The position numbers and the translations under genes were made by a program. Below the pieces are notes generated by a model that was not told the origin of the DNA, did not search any database, and saw nothing but the letters and a program-made list of their open reading frames with translations. Below, in pieces: positions 1-10,311 of a stretch of 21,180 nucleotides of DNA. Source of the stretch: Pelargonium cotyledonis (lineage: Eukaryota > Streptophyta > Magnoliopsida > Geraniales > Geraniaceae); NCBI GenBank assembly GCA_036897625.1, contig JAYMTA010001210.1, positions 1 through 21,180 on the forward strand, in the 5' to 3' direction. How positions within the stretch are numbered: the first letter of the stretch is position 1; each line of letters opens with the position of its first letter.

Positions 1-200
1 CTCTCATATGGTATTTTATTTTCCTGGTTTATGGAGGATTTTGGATTCTAAAAATAAATATTTTACATTCTATTTCATATGACTAAGTTTACACAAACAT
101 GTGAAAGTGAATTTTCTCATTAACTTTGTCACTTTCCATTGCAGAATCGGTGTAACAAACGATACCATAATGTATAAACTTTATTTCTAAATTTATTTCA

Positions 201-638
201 GGGAAAATTACAGTTATCATATATGTACTTTTCACTTTTGACGCCTAATTCTTTACAACTTTCAAACTTGACACTCAGCCCCTAAGTATTTGGCAAATTA
301 TTGTGCCGTTATTTAAATCTAACTGAAATACATATTCTCTCCTCACATGCATGACATATGCTTAATTACTTTTTATCAAATATCAATTTTATGGGAAGAT
401 AGGGTTATACAGTGAAAGAGTGAAAGATAAAAATGAAGGAGGGAGGTAAGGTTTTTTTGGTTTTGTTTTATTTTTTAATTTTTTATTCAACTTAAGGGCT
501 TGTTTGGTTTCAAAAACTCGAAAGTAGAATGATATAATGGTCATTGTAAACAAAACTAACGTTGAGTGTCGAGCTTGAAACTTTTAGGGGATTAGATGTC
601 AAATGTGACAATTACATATGAGTTGACTGTAATTTCTC
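201..638. mobile_element. Foldback MITE, Mutator-like (about 438 bp)
   Basis: The two ends form long imperfect inverted repeats of roughly 80 bp. The left arm (201-287) begins GGGAAAATTACAGT and contains TTTCAAACTTGACACTC. The right arm, read on the minus strand from 638, begins GAGAAATTACAGT and contains TTTCAAGCTCGACACTC. The flanks 191-200 (ATTTATTTCA) and 639-648 (ATTTATTATA) agree at 8 of 10 bases, consistent with a 9-10 bp target-site duplication as made by Mutator-like elements. No coding capacity is visible. The superfamily assignment is an inference from terminal-repeat length and duplication size. Confidence 0.6.
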
Positions 639-736
639 ATTTATTATAATATTGTTGTTATTTTCCATTGAGTTTTTTTATAAGCGACGGAATAACAAAT
701 CAATAAATGTCAGTGTTTCTCACGCCTTAGTGGGAT

Positions 737-805
737 GAGACTCGAATATGAGACCTCAAAATAAATTCAAAATGTATCAACCGTTTGACCCAACATGTCT
801 GACTA
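737..805 (-). repeat. tRNA-like SINE head fragment
   Basis: Read on the minus strand this stretch has an A-box-like TGGGTCAAACGG followed about 40 bp later by a B-box-like ATTCGAGTCTC, the layout of a tRNA-derived SINE promoter. A close relative in the same orientation lies at 20922-20986. It is not a functional tRNA: no cloverleaf stems are apparent. No poly-A or oligo-T tail or target duplication was resolved, so the boundaries are only those of the shared segment. Confidence 0.4.
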
Positions 806-1343
806 ATTTTTCATTGAGTTACATAATATGGATAAATATTTATTTTTAACTCAAAATCTCACGTTACCCAATCCACGATCTTATAAAATGAGATTAGCGT
901 CATAATCATTGAGTCATTTCCTAAGAAATTACATTATAATGTTTTATTTGTTTGAAATTATACGCAATGTTTTTTAAAGAAAAATTGAAGTTAGTTAGTA
1001 TTGTAGAGACTTTTTTAATCATTGCGAACATTTTAACAAACTCAAAGAATACTAATTCGCTTCTTGTAAAATATTATTGATAATTTATGTATAGATAGAT
1101 TAAAAAACAAATTGAAGCAATGGGAGTATGTTATTACTCTCTGAAATATTCGAACCTGAATTTCAAAATACAGTAGTTGTGTATCAAACAAAGCCTCTAG
1201 ACATCCAACACATGTCACAAGACACGTTATGCGTCTAGTGAAAGCCCGACTCCTCGCACGCTTGTGCGCGTCCATTGTCACATCGCACACCTTCATCGTG
1301 CATCTAGCTTTTTTGCCTTAACAAGTCAATGACTTGCTACACC

Positions 1344-1587
1344 ATACCCCAAGCACTCAGTTCATTGTCACATTTTTTTCTCACTACAATTTTATGTCCA
1401 AGCATTCGGAAGATCATGTTGTCCACACACAAACACACCAATCATACATTTCATAACTCGTCACACTAGACCCCGAGCATCCAACTTTCGTTCGTCATCA
1501 CCTTTGTACAAATTCATGTTCAAGCATCCGCAAGGTTGTGCAGTCCACACCCAAACACACCAATCATACATTTTCATTATAAATGTA
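1344..1587. repeat. Two tandem copies of a 122-bp unit
   Basis: The units 1344-1465 and 1466-1587 share the same order of blocks: ACCCC(A/G)AGCA, then TC(C/A)AAGCAT-type sequence, then CACACCAATCATACATTT. The last block recurs at exactly 122 bp spacing. The copies are clearly diverged, so the duplication is not recent. No gene is associated with it. Confidence 0.6.
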
Positions 1588-2023
1588 TTATAAGGTCACG
1601 TGACAGTCAAAGTCACCACTCTATAATTGTGATACGTTTAAGATAATGAAAAGACATTATGACGTTACTCCAAGTAGTAGCTGCTATTGGCAACCCCATA
1701 ATTACAAGCATTTATTTTTATCTATTGCTCTTTATCTATTTTTATGTCCTCAATTATTTATAACCCGGTTTCCAGTCGATATCTCATTCTTACGCTTGAG
1801 ACGTTGTCTCGTAAACACTTATGAGATATCCATTAACATTGTATTACCTCACGAATATCACAAGATGGAGAACAATATCCAAAAACTTGCGTGCATAAAT
1901 TGACTTATAAATACAAGTTATACGAAGAATATGATATTTAGATGTTGTTCTCGATCTTCATTACAAGACGCGTTAAGAAAACCATACCCTCACACATGTG
2001 TTATATAACCTCATACCACACTT

Positions 2024-2114
2024 GCGAGGGTTCTCAAACCTGACCCCTCGAGCTTGAACCACAAGGTGTGTTGCCGCTCGTGAGGGGTCTCGAACCCAAG
2101 TCCTCGAGAACTAG
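2024..2114. repeat. Direct repeat, about 56-bp period
   Basis: The block beginning GCGAGGGTTCTCAAACC (2024) recurs as GTGAGGGGTCTCGAACCC (2080). Each is followed by a CCTCGAG motif. It lies about 150-250 bp upstream of the TH2 start codon, so it sits in the proximal promoter region, but no regulatory role can be read from the sequence. Confidence 0.45.
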
Positions 2115-2175
2115 TTTAAATTTAATTTTCAACCCGACTTTTAAAACAATATGAAAAATAAATAAATAAATGGAA

Positions 2176-2271
2176 AGCCCAAATGACAATCCATAAGTAG
2201 ATAATAAAAACTTCCCTCCCTTTTCACACTTAACTGCTCTCTCTCTCTCTCTCCTCTTCTTCTTCGCTTAG
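2176..2271 (+). promoter_or_regulatory. Proximal promoter and 5' leader of TH2
   Basis: An AGCCCA hexamer (2176-2181, the complement of a TGGGCT 'site II' element often found upstream of plant housekeeping and mitochondrial-protein genes) precedes a pyrimidine tract at 2236-2265. That tract consists of CT dinucleotides followed by CTT triplets. CT-rich leaders just before the start codon are common in plant genes. No clear TATA box lies at the expected distance; AT-rich ATAATAAAAA at 2201-2210 is the best candidate. The transcription start is not determined. Confidence 0.35.
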
Positions 2272-5200
2272 ATGCGCCTCCTGATAGCCCCAAACCCAAT
2301 CAAAACCCTTCTCTGCAATTCCATCGCCTCCAATTTCCGACTCGCCCGCTCCGGCTCACTCCGATCCTCCATTGACTCGCCGGCTCGACGATCTGTCTCA
2401 CCACCAGCTATGGCCGTACCATCTTCCATGGCCTCCGGTATCTCCACTGTTGGCGCGGGCTGCGAGGAGGGCCTCGCGAGGCGTTTCTGGATCAAGTTCC
2501 GCAGAGAAGCCGTATTCGCCATGTACACTCCCTTTGCGGTCTGTTTGGCTTCCGGGAATCTCAGGATGGAGACTTTCCGGCATTATATCTCCCAGGACGG
2601 TCATTTTCTCAAGGCCTTTGCCCAAGCGTAAGTGTGCTCTGTTTTTTGTTTGTTTCTGGAAAAATGTGGGAGAGAAGCGAAGAAAGTGGCACCAATTTTC
2701 AGTTTCCTAGGGGCTTTTGCTGAATGATTGAATTTCCTATGTTATGAATGCTTTCTGAATGGAGACCAAAATTAAAGAAAATCGTGAATATTTGCTGGCT
2801 GATTGTTATTTATTTTTTTAGAAGTTTAGTGTCTGTTAGGTTGCTGGCAAATTGTGGGAAAACATCAAAGAAAGTGGCTCTCATTTTGATTTCCTTAAGG
2901 AATTTGTTTTTTTTTTTATTTTTTATTATTATTTGCATTGTGGGTGTTTGCTTGCCAAATGGAGGTGAAAATTTAAGAGAAGTATTGATAATGTGAAAAT
3001 TTGATAACTATATCAAAATTTCTGGCACATTTGGTTCTGTCTAGCAATGTTGAAAGAGCTTACAATTACTTATATTATTGTGAATTTTGTAACAAAAGAT
3101 TATGCTTATATCTGCTAAGAAGACCGAATGATACTATTACAATATTGATAGGATAGTGCTTGATGTTCCATTTTTCACTGAATTGCTTAGTTATGTGGTG
3201 GTAACTATCTCGATTCATATCTAGAACACACTCGAGGATCAATTCATTTTAAAAAAAATAGATGAAGGTGCTTTTGTTTTCAGTATCATTGTTTTTTTGG
3301 TTTCAAGGGTCTAGTTGATTTTGTTTCTGTATGTGACTGGTTGCTGACAGAATGAAGGAGGGAATAGGAAATATTGAAACGGAGAATTTATTTCATACTG
3401 GGAACAGGGTAGTTGGGTTGGTAAATATATGGTTCGTTGTCTGATAGTCTTTTCTCAGATGTGATTTACTGATCTGGTTTGCAGTTCAGATGCTCACATT
3501 TCACAATTGAAATAAGTGACTAAATAGTTCAGTCTCCTTGGACCTAAGCGGGATAGAGGATGGGATGGTATCCCAGTTGTGTGTGTGTGGGGTGGGGGTG
3601 GATTTAGGTTTGTCTGACTTTAAATGACTGGTGTCATCTTTCTTGTCTCAAAACAAAATAAGGCACAATAAACTGAATTAGGTACATTGTTTCTACGGTT
3701 CTTCCTTTTAATAATCTTCTGTTAACTAAACTGAGTATTCCAAACAATTACCAGCCTCTCGTTTCTATTCTCCTTTCTGTTTCATTCTCTCCTCTCCTGA
3801 CCCTCTAACCTGTGCAGTATTTGATTCAGTGAAGACTTGATGTCTGCTCTCTATGAGCCTTTTAAAAAAAAAACTTGACTTGACTACTGGAAACCTTGTC
3901 TCACATATTTGATTATTATTAGTTACTATTCATTTTCAATCACCCTGGCTGTACTTTGGGCTTTATTCTCCATTTGGTTGCTGAGAAAAAAAAAAGTTGT
4001 GGAAAGGGGTATTTTAGGAATTTCTATTGAATCGTATTAAAGTTGTCAGAAAACATAATCTCCTACATGACCGAGTGTATTGAACTAATTGGCTGAAACT
4101 TGGGCGACTTTGTATAATGTTCTCCTCTGGAAGCAAGTGAAATGAAAAACATATGTCAGTTTTATTTTCATTTCTTTTTCGCGTTCTTTCAGCAACCAAA
4201 TGGAGGGTTAAAATCATTTGGGAAAAGGCCAAATACACCACTTGAGGTGAGTTTTGGTCCTTGGAAATGATACGTAGTAGCTTGAACATACATTTAATTC
4301 TGTTTAGTCAGCTTTGCATGGACTTGTAGTTCTTGGTTCTCTATCCTTATTTGTTTGTCGCACTGTTAGGTACGAGTTGGCAGAAGAGTGTGCTGATGAC
4401 GATGATGCTAAGCTTGTGCTCTCTGATCTGAGGAAGAGTGTGTTAGAGGAGCTGAAAATGCACAATTTATTTTTAGAGGTAATTTACAAGTTTTATTGTA
4501 CTATCTGTTTCTTGTAATTGCTTTTAGTGGCCACAAAAGTTTTTCATATCTGAATGAATAGAATGTAAATCTTATCTTTACTCTTATATTGGGCGTCCAT
4601 TTAAAGAAAGAACTCTACTTTGAATATGTTTTTTTTTTTTTATGTCTAGTTGAAGCCTATTTTGGAGTAAACGAATGAGGAAAAAAAAAACAGTGGCAGG
4701 ATTAATGATTTTTAATAACGAACAACTAGAGCTCTTACTCACAACATTAAAAAAAAAATTCATTAATGGCAGTAGAATTTAGGTGCCAAAAATCTTGGAA
4801 TCTCAAGTCTTCTAAAATTGTCTGCCAGTTGGATTAATGGATTGTTTAATTGGAATTACAAGCATATCTACTTTTTTATTTATTTTTTATTTTTTATGCA
4901 CAAGTATATCTAAACTTGGTCTCATTTAAAGTTCTTAATTCAGTTAAGGTCTCTTGATTGGCCGATTATTGTATTATCTTGGTATAGGTTTTTTCTAGCT
5001 AATACTATGTAAATTACAATAAAGCTCCAAATGAAACAATACAAACTTATCCATTGGAAAATGTAACTTACATTTGAAATTTTTGTATGATTCATTAATG
5101 ACTAAATATTTATTCAGGAATTGGGCTCAGATCACAAAAAGGATTGCGCTATAAATTCTGCAACAGTGAAGTACACAGATTTCTTGCTGGCAACAGCTTC

Positions 5201-7456
5201 TGGCAAGATTGAAGGATTAAAAGCACCTGGGAAACTTGCGACTCCATTTGAGAAAACAAAAGTTGCGGCTTACACTCTAGGTGCTATGTCACCTTGCATG
5301 AGACTATATGCCTTTTTGGGTAAGGAGTTCCAAGCATTATTAGATCCTACTGAATGCAATCATCCTTACAAGAAGTGGATTGACAATTACTCATCCGAAA
5401 GCTTTCAGGTTAGATTCATTTTTGACATTTTGTGCAAATTTATTCTCACAGTTAACCCATTTTCACTTTCTTTAGACTCGTTGGGAAATTGATAGTAATC
5501 TTTACTGTAATAGTATAATTATTTTATTCTATGAATTTAGGCTGCAGCTTTGCAAACCGAGGACTTGCTAGATAAAGTTAGCGTATCTTTGACTGGCGAA
5601 GAGCTTGACGTAATCGAGAAGCTTTATCATCAAGCGATGAAACTTGAAATAGAGTTTTTTATTGCTCAACCTCTTGTTCAGCCAACCGTAGTTCCTCTGG
5701 CTAAACAACATAACCCTGCAGAAGATTGTCTTATGATTTATTCTGATTTTGATTTGACGTGCACTGTTGTTGATTCATCTGCCATTTTGGCTGAGATTGC
5801 AATAGTAACAGCACCTAAATCTGATCAAAATCAAACTGAAAATCAAATTGCTCGGTTGTCGTCTGCTGACCTGAGAAACACATGGGGTTTTCTTTCTCAA
5901 CAGTATACAGAGGAGTACGAGCAGTGCATAGAAAGCATTATGCCTACTGAGAAAGGTATAATAATATACTGTTCCTTATTGACCCCTATATCTTTGTTCA
6001 TTATTTATATGAATAAACCATTTTGTGAAGTTACTCAGTATCTTTGGTTTCATTTTTTTGTGGTTTTATAGTGGAAAAGTTCAACTACGAGGATTTGCAT
6101 AAAGCTCTTCAGAAACTTTCAGATTTTGAGAAAAGGGCAAATATTAGAGTGATAGAGTCTGAAGTGCTTAAAGGTCTAAGTCTTGAAGATATCAAACGAG
6201 CTGGTGAACGTCTGATTTTCCAGGATGGTTGTACCAACTTCTTTCAGAAACTTGTAAACGATGAGAATCTGAACACAAATGTTCATGTGCTTTCATACTG
6301 TTGGTGTGCTGATCTGATTAGATCAGCTTTTTCATCAGGTTTGTTCCTTTCCTATCAGATATATGCAATATGTAGTTATAAATGCACACATGGCATGATT
6401 ATTTTAGGTATATAATGTTTCTTTGCAGTACAATTGTACTTGCACTTATTTCTTAATCTCCTAATCCAATGAAGCAATCCTTCTATCTTCATGCTATAGT
6501 TTGTTGCTAAGAAGCACATGACAACCTGTATTAGTAGATGTAGCAAATCAAACTAGGATGTGATTTGGGAGAGGTTGTGTTACTAATAAGGTTGACCTCT
6601 TAGTAGTGGAATTTCAAGCCGTATGTAGCTCAATATTGAAATTTAACACCCTACAAGTGTATGGTCATACCGTTGAATGTTGATCCTATTAGATGTAGGG
6701 ATACATTCTCCGCTGTTCTTGCTAGGCCCTTTTTTCCTGGGTTCGTTGTTTGTTGTACTCAGTTGTGATTGCACTACCTCAAATTTCCCTCAACTGTTCT
6801 GTGCTACTATTAGTGCTCAGTGATTTCATGGTTTTGTCGAGAAATGAGTTTATATAATGCCCCTATTGTTTACGTAAAAGTTGTAGGCTTTCACATGTGG
6901 GTCCATACTGGTACTACATGCACCGTGGCATTGTTACTTACTGATCGTGCAAGCTTATTGTAGTTCTCTGATTTTTTGTTTTGTTTCTTTGGTAACAGTC
7001 TACATATTTTATTGAGCGTACTAAATTACTTTTTGTGAAGCAGGGGGTATAAAGGTTGATCATATACATGCAAATGAGTTCACTTTCAATGGATCCATTT
7101 CAACTGGTGATATTGATAGAAAGGTGGAGTCTCCCATTGACAAAGTTGACGCCTTCAAGAATATCTTAAGGAACAGCACCAATGACCGAAAAAAGTTGAC
7201 CATGTACATTGGAGATTCGGTGGGTGACTTGCTCTGTCTGCTTGAGGCAGACATAGGCATTGTGATTGGGACAAGCTCCAGCCTAAGGAGAATCGGGACT
7301 CAGTTTGGTGTTTCTTTTGACCCACTTTTCCCCAGCTTGGTTAAGAAACAGAAAGAACATGCTGAAGGAACCTCTTTCAATTGGAAAGGGCAATCTGGCA
7401 CACTTTACACAGTCTCTAGTTGGGCTGAAATACATGCCTTTGTCTTGGGATGGTAG
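2272..7456 (+). CDS. TH2: Bifunctional TH2 protein: TenA domain fused to HAD thiamin-monophosphate phosphatase
   Basis: Six exons join in frame: 2272-2627, 4370-4478, 5118-5408, 5541-5955, 6072-6338, 7044-7456. All five introns are GT-AG (1742, 639, 132, 116 and 705 bp). The product is 616 residues, close to the Arabidopsis protein. Residues 1-46 are Arg/Ser-rich with few acids, a likely mitochondrial presequence. About 60-300 is a TenA domain containing RHYISQD and Cys215 in a P-C-x-x-x-Y setting that matches the bacterial TenA nucleophile region. Glu288 is the likely C-terminal acid. From about 315 comes a HAD domain: DFDLT (Asp321 nucleophile, Asp323), Ser465 in VLSYCW, and GDSVGD at 536-541 (Asp537, Asp541). 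In Arabidopsis TH2 hydrolyses thiamin monophosphate to thiamin, needed before pyrophosphorylation to the cofactor. That role is from family knowledge; the domains and motifs are seen here. No frameshift or missing key residue was found. Confidence 0.95.
2410..2412 (+). promoter_or_regulatory. Second in-frame start codon of TH2 (Met47)
   Basis: The first ATG (2272) has T at -3 and C at +4, a poor initiation context. The in-frame ATG at 2410 has G at -3 and G at +4, a strong one. Starting here removes the Arg/Ser-rich presequence but keeps the whole TenA domain. Arabidopsis TH2 is reported to reach both mitochondria and cytosol from alternative starts; this layout would allow the same by leaky scanning. 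A further in-frame ATG lies at 2428 (Met53). Confidence 0.6.
3968..4205. mobile_element. Small foldback MITE in TH2 intron 1 (about 238 bp)
   Basis: CTCCATTTGGTTGCTGAG at 3968-3985 matches the reverse complement of 4188-4205 at 17 of 18 bases. This gives terminal inverted repeats around an AT-rich body without coding capacity. A duplicated target site was not resolved, so the exact ends and superfamily are uncertain. It lies well inside intron 1, about 165 bp upstream of the exon 2 acceptor. Confidence 0.5.
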
Positions 7457-9278
7457 AGTCATTTTTGTTCTCTTGTGCTCGTGTTCGTGCTAGTTAGGAA
7501 AAGAAGGGATAAAACGGAGCATATATACAAGTGGCTAATTTTATTAGGGGCCACAGGACAGCTGCTGTCACCTATTTTTGTTTTTCTACAGTCTTCCATC
7601 CAGAGACGCGTTGGTCGGTTATTCCGTAAACAAGGTATCTAACAATCTCTGCTTTGATTTTCTTTTTCTATGAAGCGCAATTAAAAGTATGAATTGTTAT
7701 TCTCAGGTATAGATGGTTTCAGACAGTTACTATTTTTAAGGAGGTTCTCCGAATAGTTTGTGCATACAATTATATTCTATATCAAAGTGCGACAGGTTGA
7801 TACATGGAGGGGATGGCTACTTGGAGGAACATAATAGGTAATGTCCAGTTCTCCGGTACATTATAAAGGGTCATCAAGTTACTGTCTCGTACTGTACTGT
7901 CTCAGAATGGATAATTTGGATTTTCCGATTCTATTTGACATAAATATGTGATTATTTGTTTGTATTATTCTCGATGTGTTTTGCCCAAAATTGTCTGCAA
8001 ATTTTGTGTGGGCATATACATGGTTTTGATATGCTAATAATTTGCCAAGAAGTGTCTTTCTAGTTTATGTGGTTGTATTTGTGAAATTCATTGTACATGA
8101 TGTTTAAGGTTTTGAAAAAATCATCATGTGTCTGAAGGCACGGCCTTGAAGCCTACTTATAATATTCGCAATACCTATGGATATTGAGATTAACAGATGT
8201 TTCTGAATGAAATTTTTTATTATATGTTTGCTACATTTTTTATTAAATTCCTGTATTTCATTGTTTGGGGTTTAAATTGGAACGGTAATGCCGAAACTGA
8301 TCTCGGGAGGTAAAGTTTTTTGTATCGGTACGAAATTGGCAACAAAGGTATGAAATTATGAGCACACGACACCCGAACATCATTGTGTTTCTTGGAAAAT
8401 TGTGGGCTAATTGAACAAACCCGCATGAGCCCGCACATTTTTCAGTAGCAGTTGACTTGACGGTTGAAAAGAGGGAATAGGCTTTCCAACATGCAAGTCA
8501 AGTACATTTTGGATTGAGTTTGGGTTGGGCATTGCTAACCCGAAACCCCCGACCCGGCTCAAAGCTTGAATGGCCACGTAGAGCTATTAATTTGTGTTGT
8601 AAAACTAATGCTAGACGAAATTAGCATGTTTAGATTCAGTCTGTTATTGCATCGTATTTTTGTTGGAAATATCAACATGTTCAATAATCGTGTTTGGGTT
8701 GGGCCTCCAAACAAGTTGTCACGTCATTTCCTTTTTTGATCACCTTATTCCAACTCGTTTTCTTGTGTCCGGTGATGCGGTCCGACAGCGATATTTAAGT
8801 TTTGCCACCGCTTACACAATAACCCCACAGTGACAATCACTTGTATGTTTGTCCATGTCTGTAATGAAAATTAACTTGTCCAAAATTACAAGAATAAAAT
8901 ATGAAGCACACTGTTACTGCTGTTGGCTGATGTGGCAGTTTGCTGGGAGAACAGGCTGTCGTGGCGGTGGTCAATCTGTTGTAGGCTTGTAGCAGGTTAA
9001 TAAGGTTAAAATAAAAAATATTAAAAACTTTAAGAGTTAATACATTTGGTTTTGAGGTCAGACCGTCAGAGGTTAAAATCAAAATAATTACCGATCCATA
9101 GGAGACAAAACTAATTAACCCAAATCATACTAATATATCGAACGTGTTAGGTCGTGTCATGTCATACATGTTGGTTCTATCGTACATAATGTGTTAGGTC
9201 ATGTTTGTGTCTATATGCATTAATGATATAGTAGATGTCATTTTAATTGAATAATTGACGAGTTAAGAAATTACGTAT
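7457..9278. other. 3' flank of TH2 and intergenic DNA, no gene seen
   Basis: The first few hundred bases after the TH2 stop must include its 3' UTR, but no strong polyadenylation signal fixes its end. The rest is AT-rich with short spurious open frames such as 8220-8438 minus and 8837-9082 minus. The stretch from about 8880 to 9110 is richer in GGTTAAAAT-type words and may be an old transposon fragment, but I could not find its ends. Confidence 0.5.
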
Positions 9279-9617
9279 TAGGTAAAAGACTCAATTTGGG
9301 TGGGTTGACCCAATTTAGTCTTTGAATTTTTTTAAAACAAAAAACAACTCCTAAACTTTTGTGTTTTTATCCAATTTGGTTTTCGAACTTTCAATTAACC
9401 TAAAATGGTCCCTCAACTTTCACATATCGACCCAATTTGGTCTTTGCTTTTAAAGCTTATATCAAAAGTTTAGGACCAAACTGGGTCAACATTTGAAAGT
9501 TCAGGAATCATTTTGGGTCATTTGAAAGTTCAAAAACCAAATAGAGTCAAAACACGAAAGTTCGTGGACCAAATTTGGTTAAAAGAAGTTCGGGAACTAA
9601 ATTTGGTCTTTTACCTA
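9279..9617. mobile_element. Near-palindromic foldback MITE (about 339 bp)
   Basis: TAGGTAAAAGAC at 9279 is mirrored by GTCTTTTACCTA ending at 9617. The two halves are inverted copies over most of their length, built from repeated words such as ACCCAATTTGGT and GAACTTTCAA and their complements. The repeat pairs outward to a centre near 9450. No target-site duplication is convincing. The RNA of either strand would fold into a long imperfect hairpin. Confidence 0.6.
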
Positions 9618-10087
9618 CATACTATAATATAAAATAATTGAGAAGTCGATCAAACTTTGCAATACATAAACCGTATTCTGAATATCGAGAGATGTCAACA
9701 TAAAGCTGACAATCTGGATATAAATTCTTGGGCACCCATAATCTGATTCGACATGACCAACTTTTAGGCCGAATCAGACAAACATGCAAGAATTCGTACA
9801 TCTTATGCTTAAAAAGTGAAAGCCGATCCAATACCCCAAACCCAAAATTCAAATGGACAAAAAGACTTTCGAGCCGGATTCAAATTAAGTTCCGAAAACC
9901 CGACCCGGCCTGACCCGCAAAATTGCCCCCATCCACTCCCAAGGGACAAATATGAAAAATAAAACAAGTGGGAGTGGAAAGAGGAAGAGAATAGTACAAC
10001 AAATACAAAACACATGCAACAAACAAAGAAACAAAACCAACGAACCAACCAACGTAAATGGAATATACACACAAAAAATTCAGCCGT
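9618..10087. other. Intergenic DNA upstream of the epimerase gene
   Basis: AT-rich sequence with a low-complexity A/C-rich stretch at about 9960-10060. Several overlapping minus-strand open frames here translate to hydrophobic or Phe/Leu/Val-rich strings simply because of that composition. They show no domain and are not called as genes. Confidence 0.5.
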
Positions 10088-10188
10088 TGACGTCTTCTTC
10101 TTCATTATAATATTCACTCCATTTGCAGACACTGTTCTCTTCGATCCGATTATCCAGCAACCTTAAACAAACCAACAACAATCATTAC
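10088..10188 (+). promoter_or_regulatory. Putative core promoter and leader of the epimerase gene
   Basis: TGACGTC at 10088-10094 matches the core of plant bZIP (C-box/CRE-like) sites. TATAATA at 10106-10112 is a plausible TATA box, which would place transcription start around 10135-10145 and give a leader of about 160 bases. These are motif matches only. Confidence 0.35.
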
Positions 10189-10311
10189 ATGGCTCCTCTT
10201 CACTTTCCTTGTCTCTCTCAACCCAATATTCTATTTCAGATCCAAATTCAAACCCAATCCTCCCAAATCCCTAATCCACCGTCCCCAAATTCTTCCAAAT
10301 GCACTCACTAG
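10189..10311 (+). other. Upstream ORF (40 codons) overlapping the epimerase start
   Basis: If transcription begins near 10140, the first ATG of the mRNA is at 10189, not 10299. It opens a 40-codon frame rich in Pro, Ser and Gln that ends at a TAG at 10309-10311, thirteen bases past the main ATG and in another frame. Such overlapping uORFs usually lower translation of the main frame. Alternatively it could be the true N-terminus separated by a one-base discrepancy in this assembly; its composition is not unlike a transit peptide. I cannot decide between these. Confidence 0.4.

Larger units (their letters stand above)
649..2175. other. 5' flank of TH2, no gene seen
   Basis: Apart from the SINE-like fragment and two tandem repeats, this is AT-rich sequence with frequent stops in all frames. 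The short open frames (for example 1042-1296 minus and 1646-1903 plus) show no recognisable domain and no codon-usage signal. A canonical-looking TATAAATA occurs at 1906-1913 but is some 360 bp from the TH2 start, with several ATGs between. Confidence 0.6.

Noticed and set aside
495-510. GGGCTTGTTTGG, resembling the Tourist-like terminal repeat at 19058
   Set aside because: No matching inverted end or TTA duplication is found nearby, and it lies inside the foldback element at 201-638.
1906-1913. TATAAATA as the TH2 TATA box
   Set aside because: It is about 360 bp upstream of the start codon with several ATGs between, while the CT-rich leader suggests a start much closer to 2236.
2268-2631. 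Open frames on the minus strand and in the alternate plus frame over TH2 exon 1
   Set aside because: They are GC-driven shadows of the TenA-coding exon and have no domain of their own.
7635-7707. Possible intron in the TH2 3' UTR (AAG|GTATCT to CTCAG)
   Set aside because: The dinucleotides fit, but nothing in the sequence shows that it is spliced.
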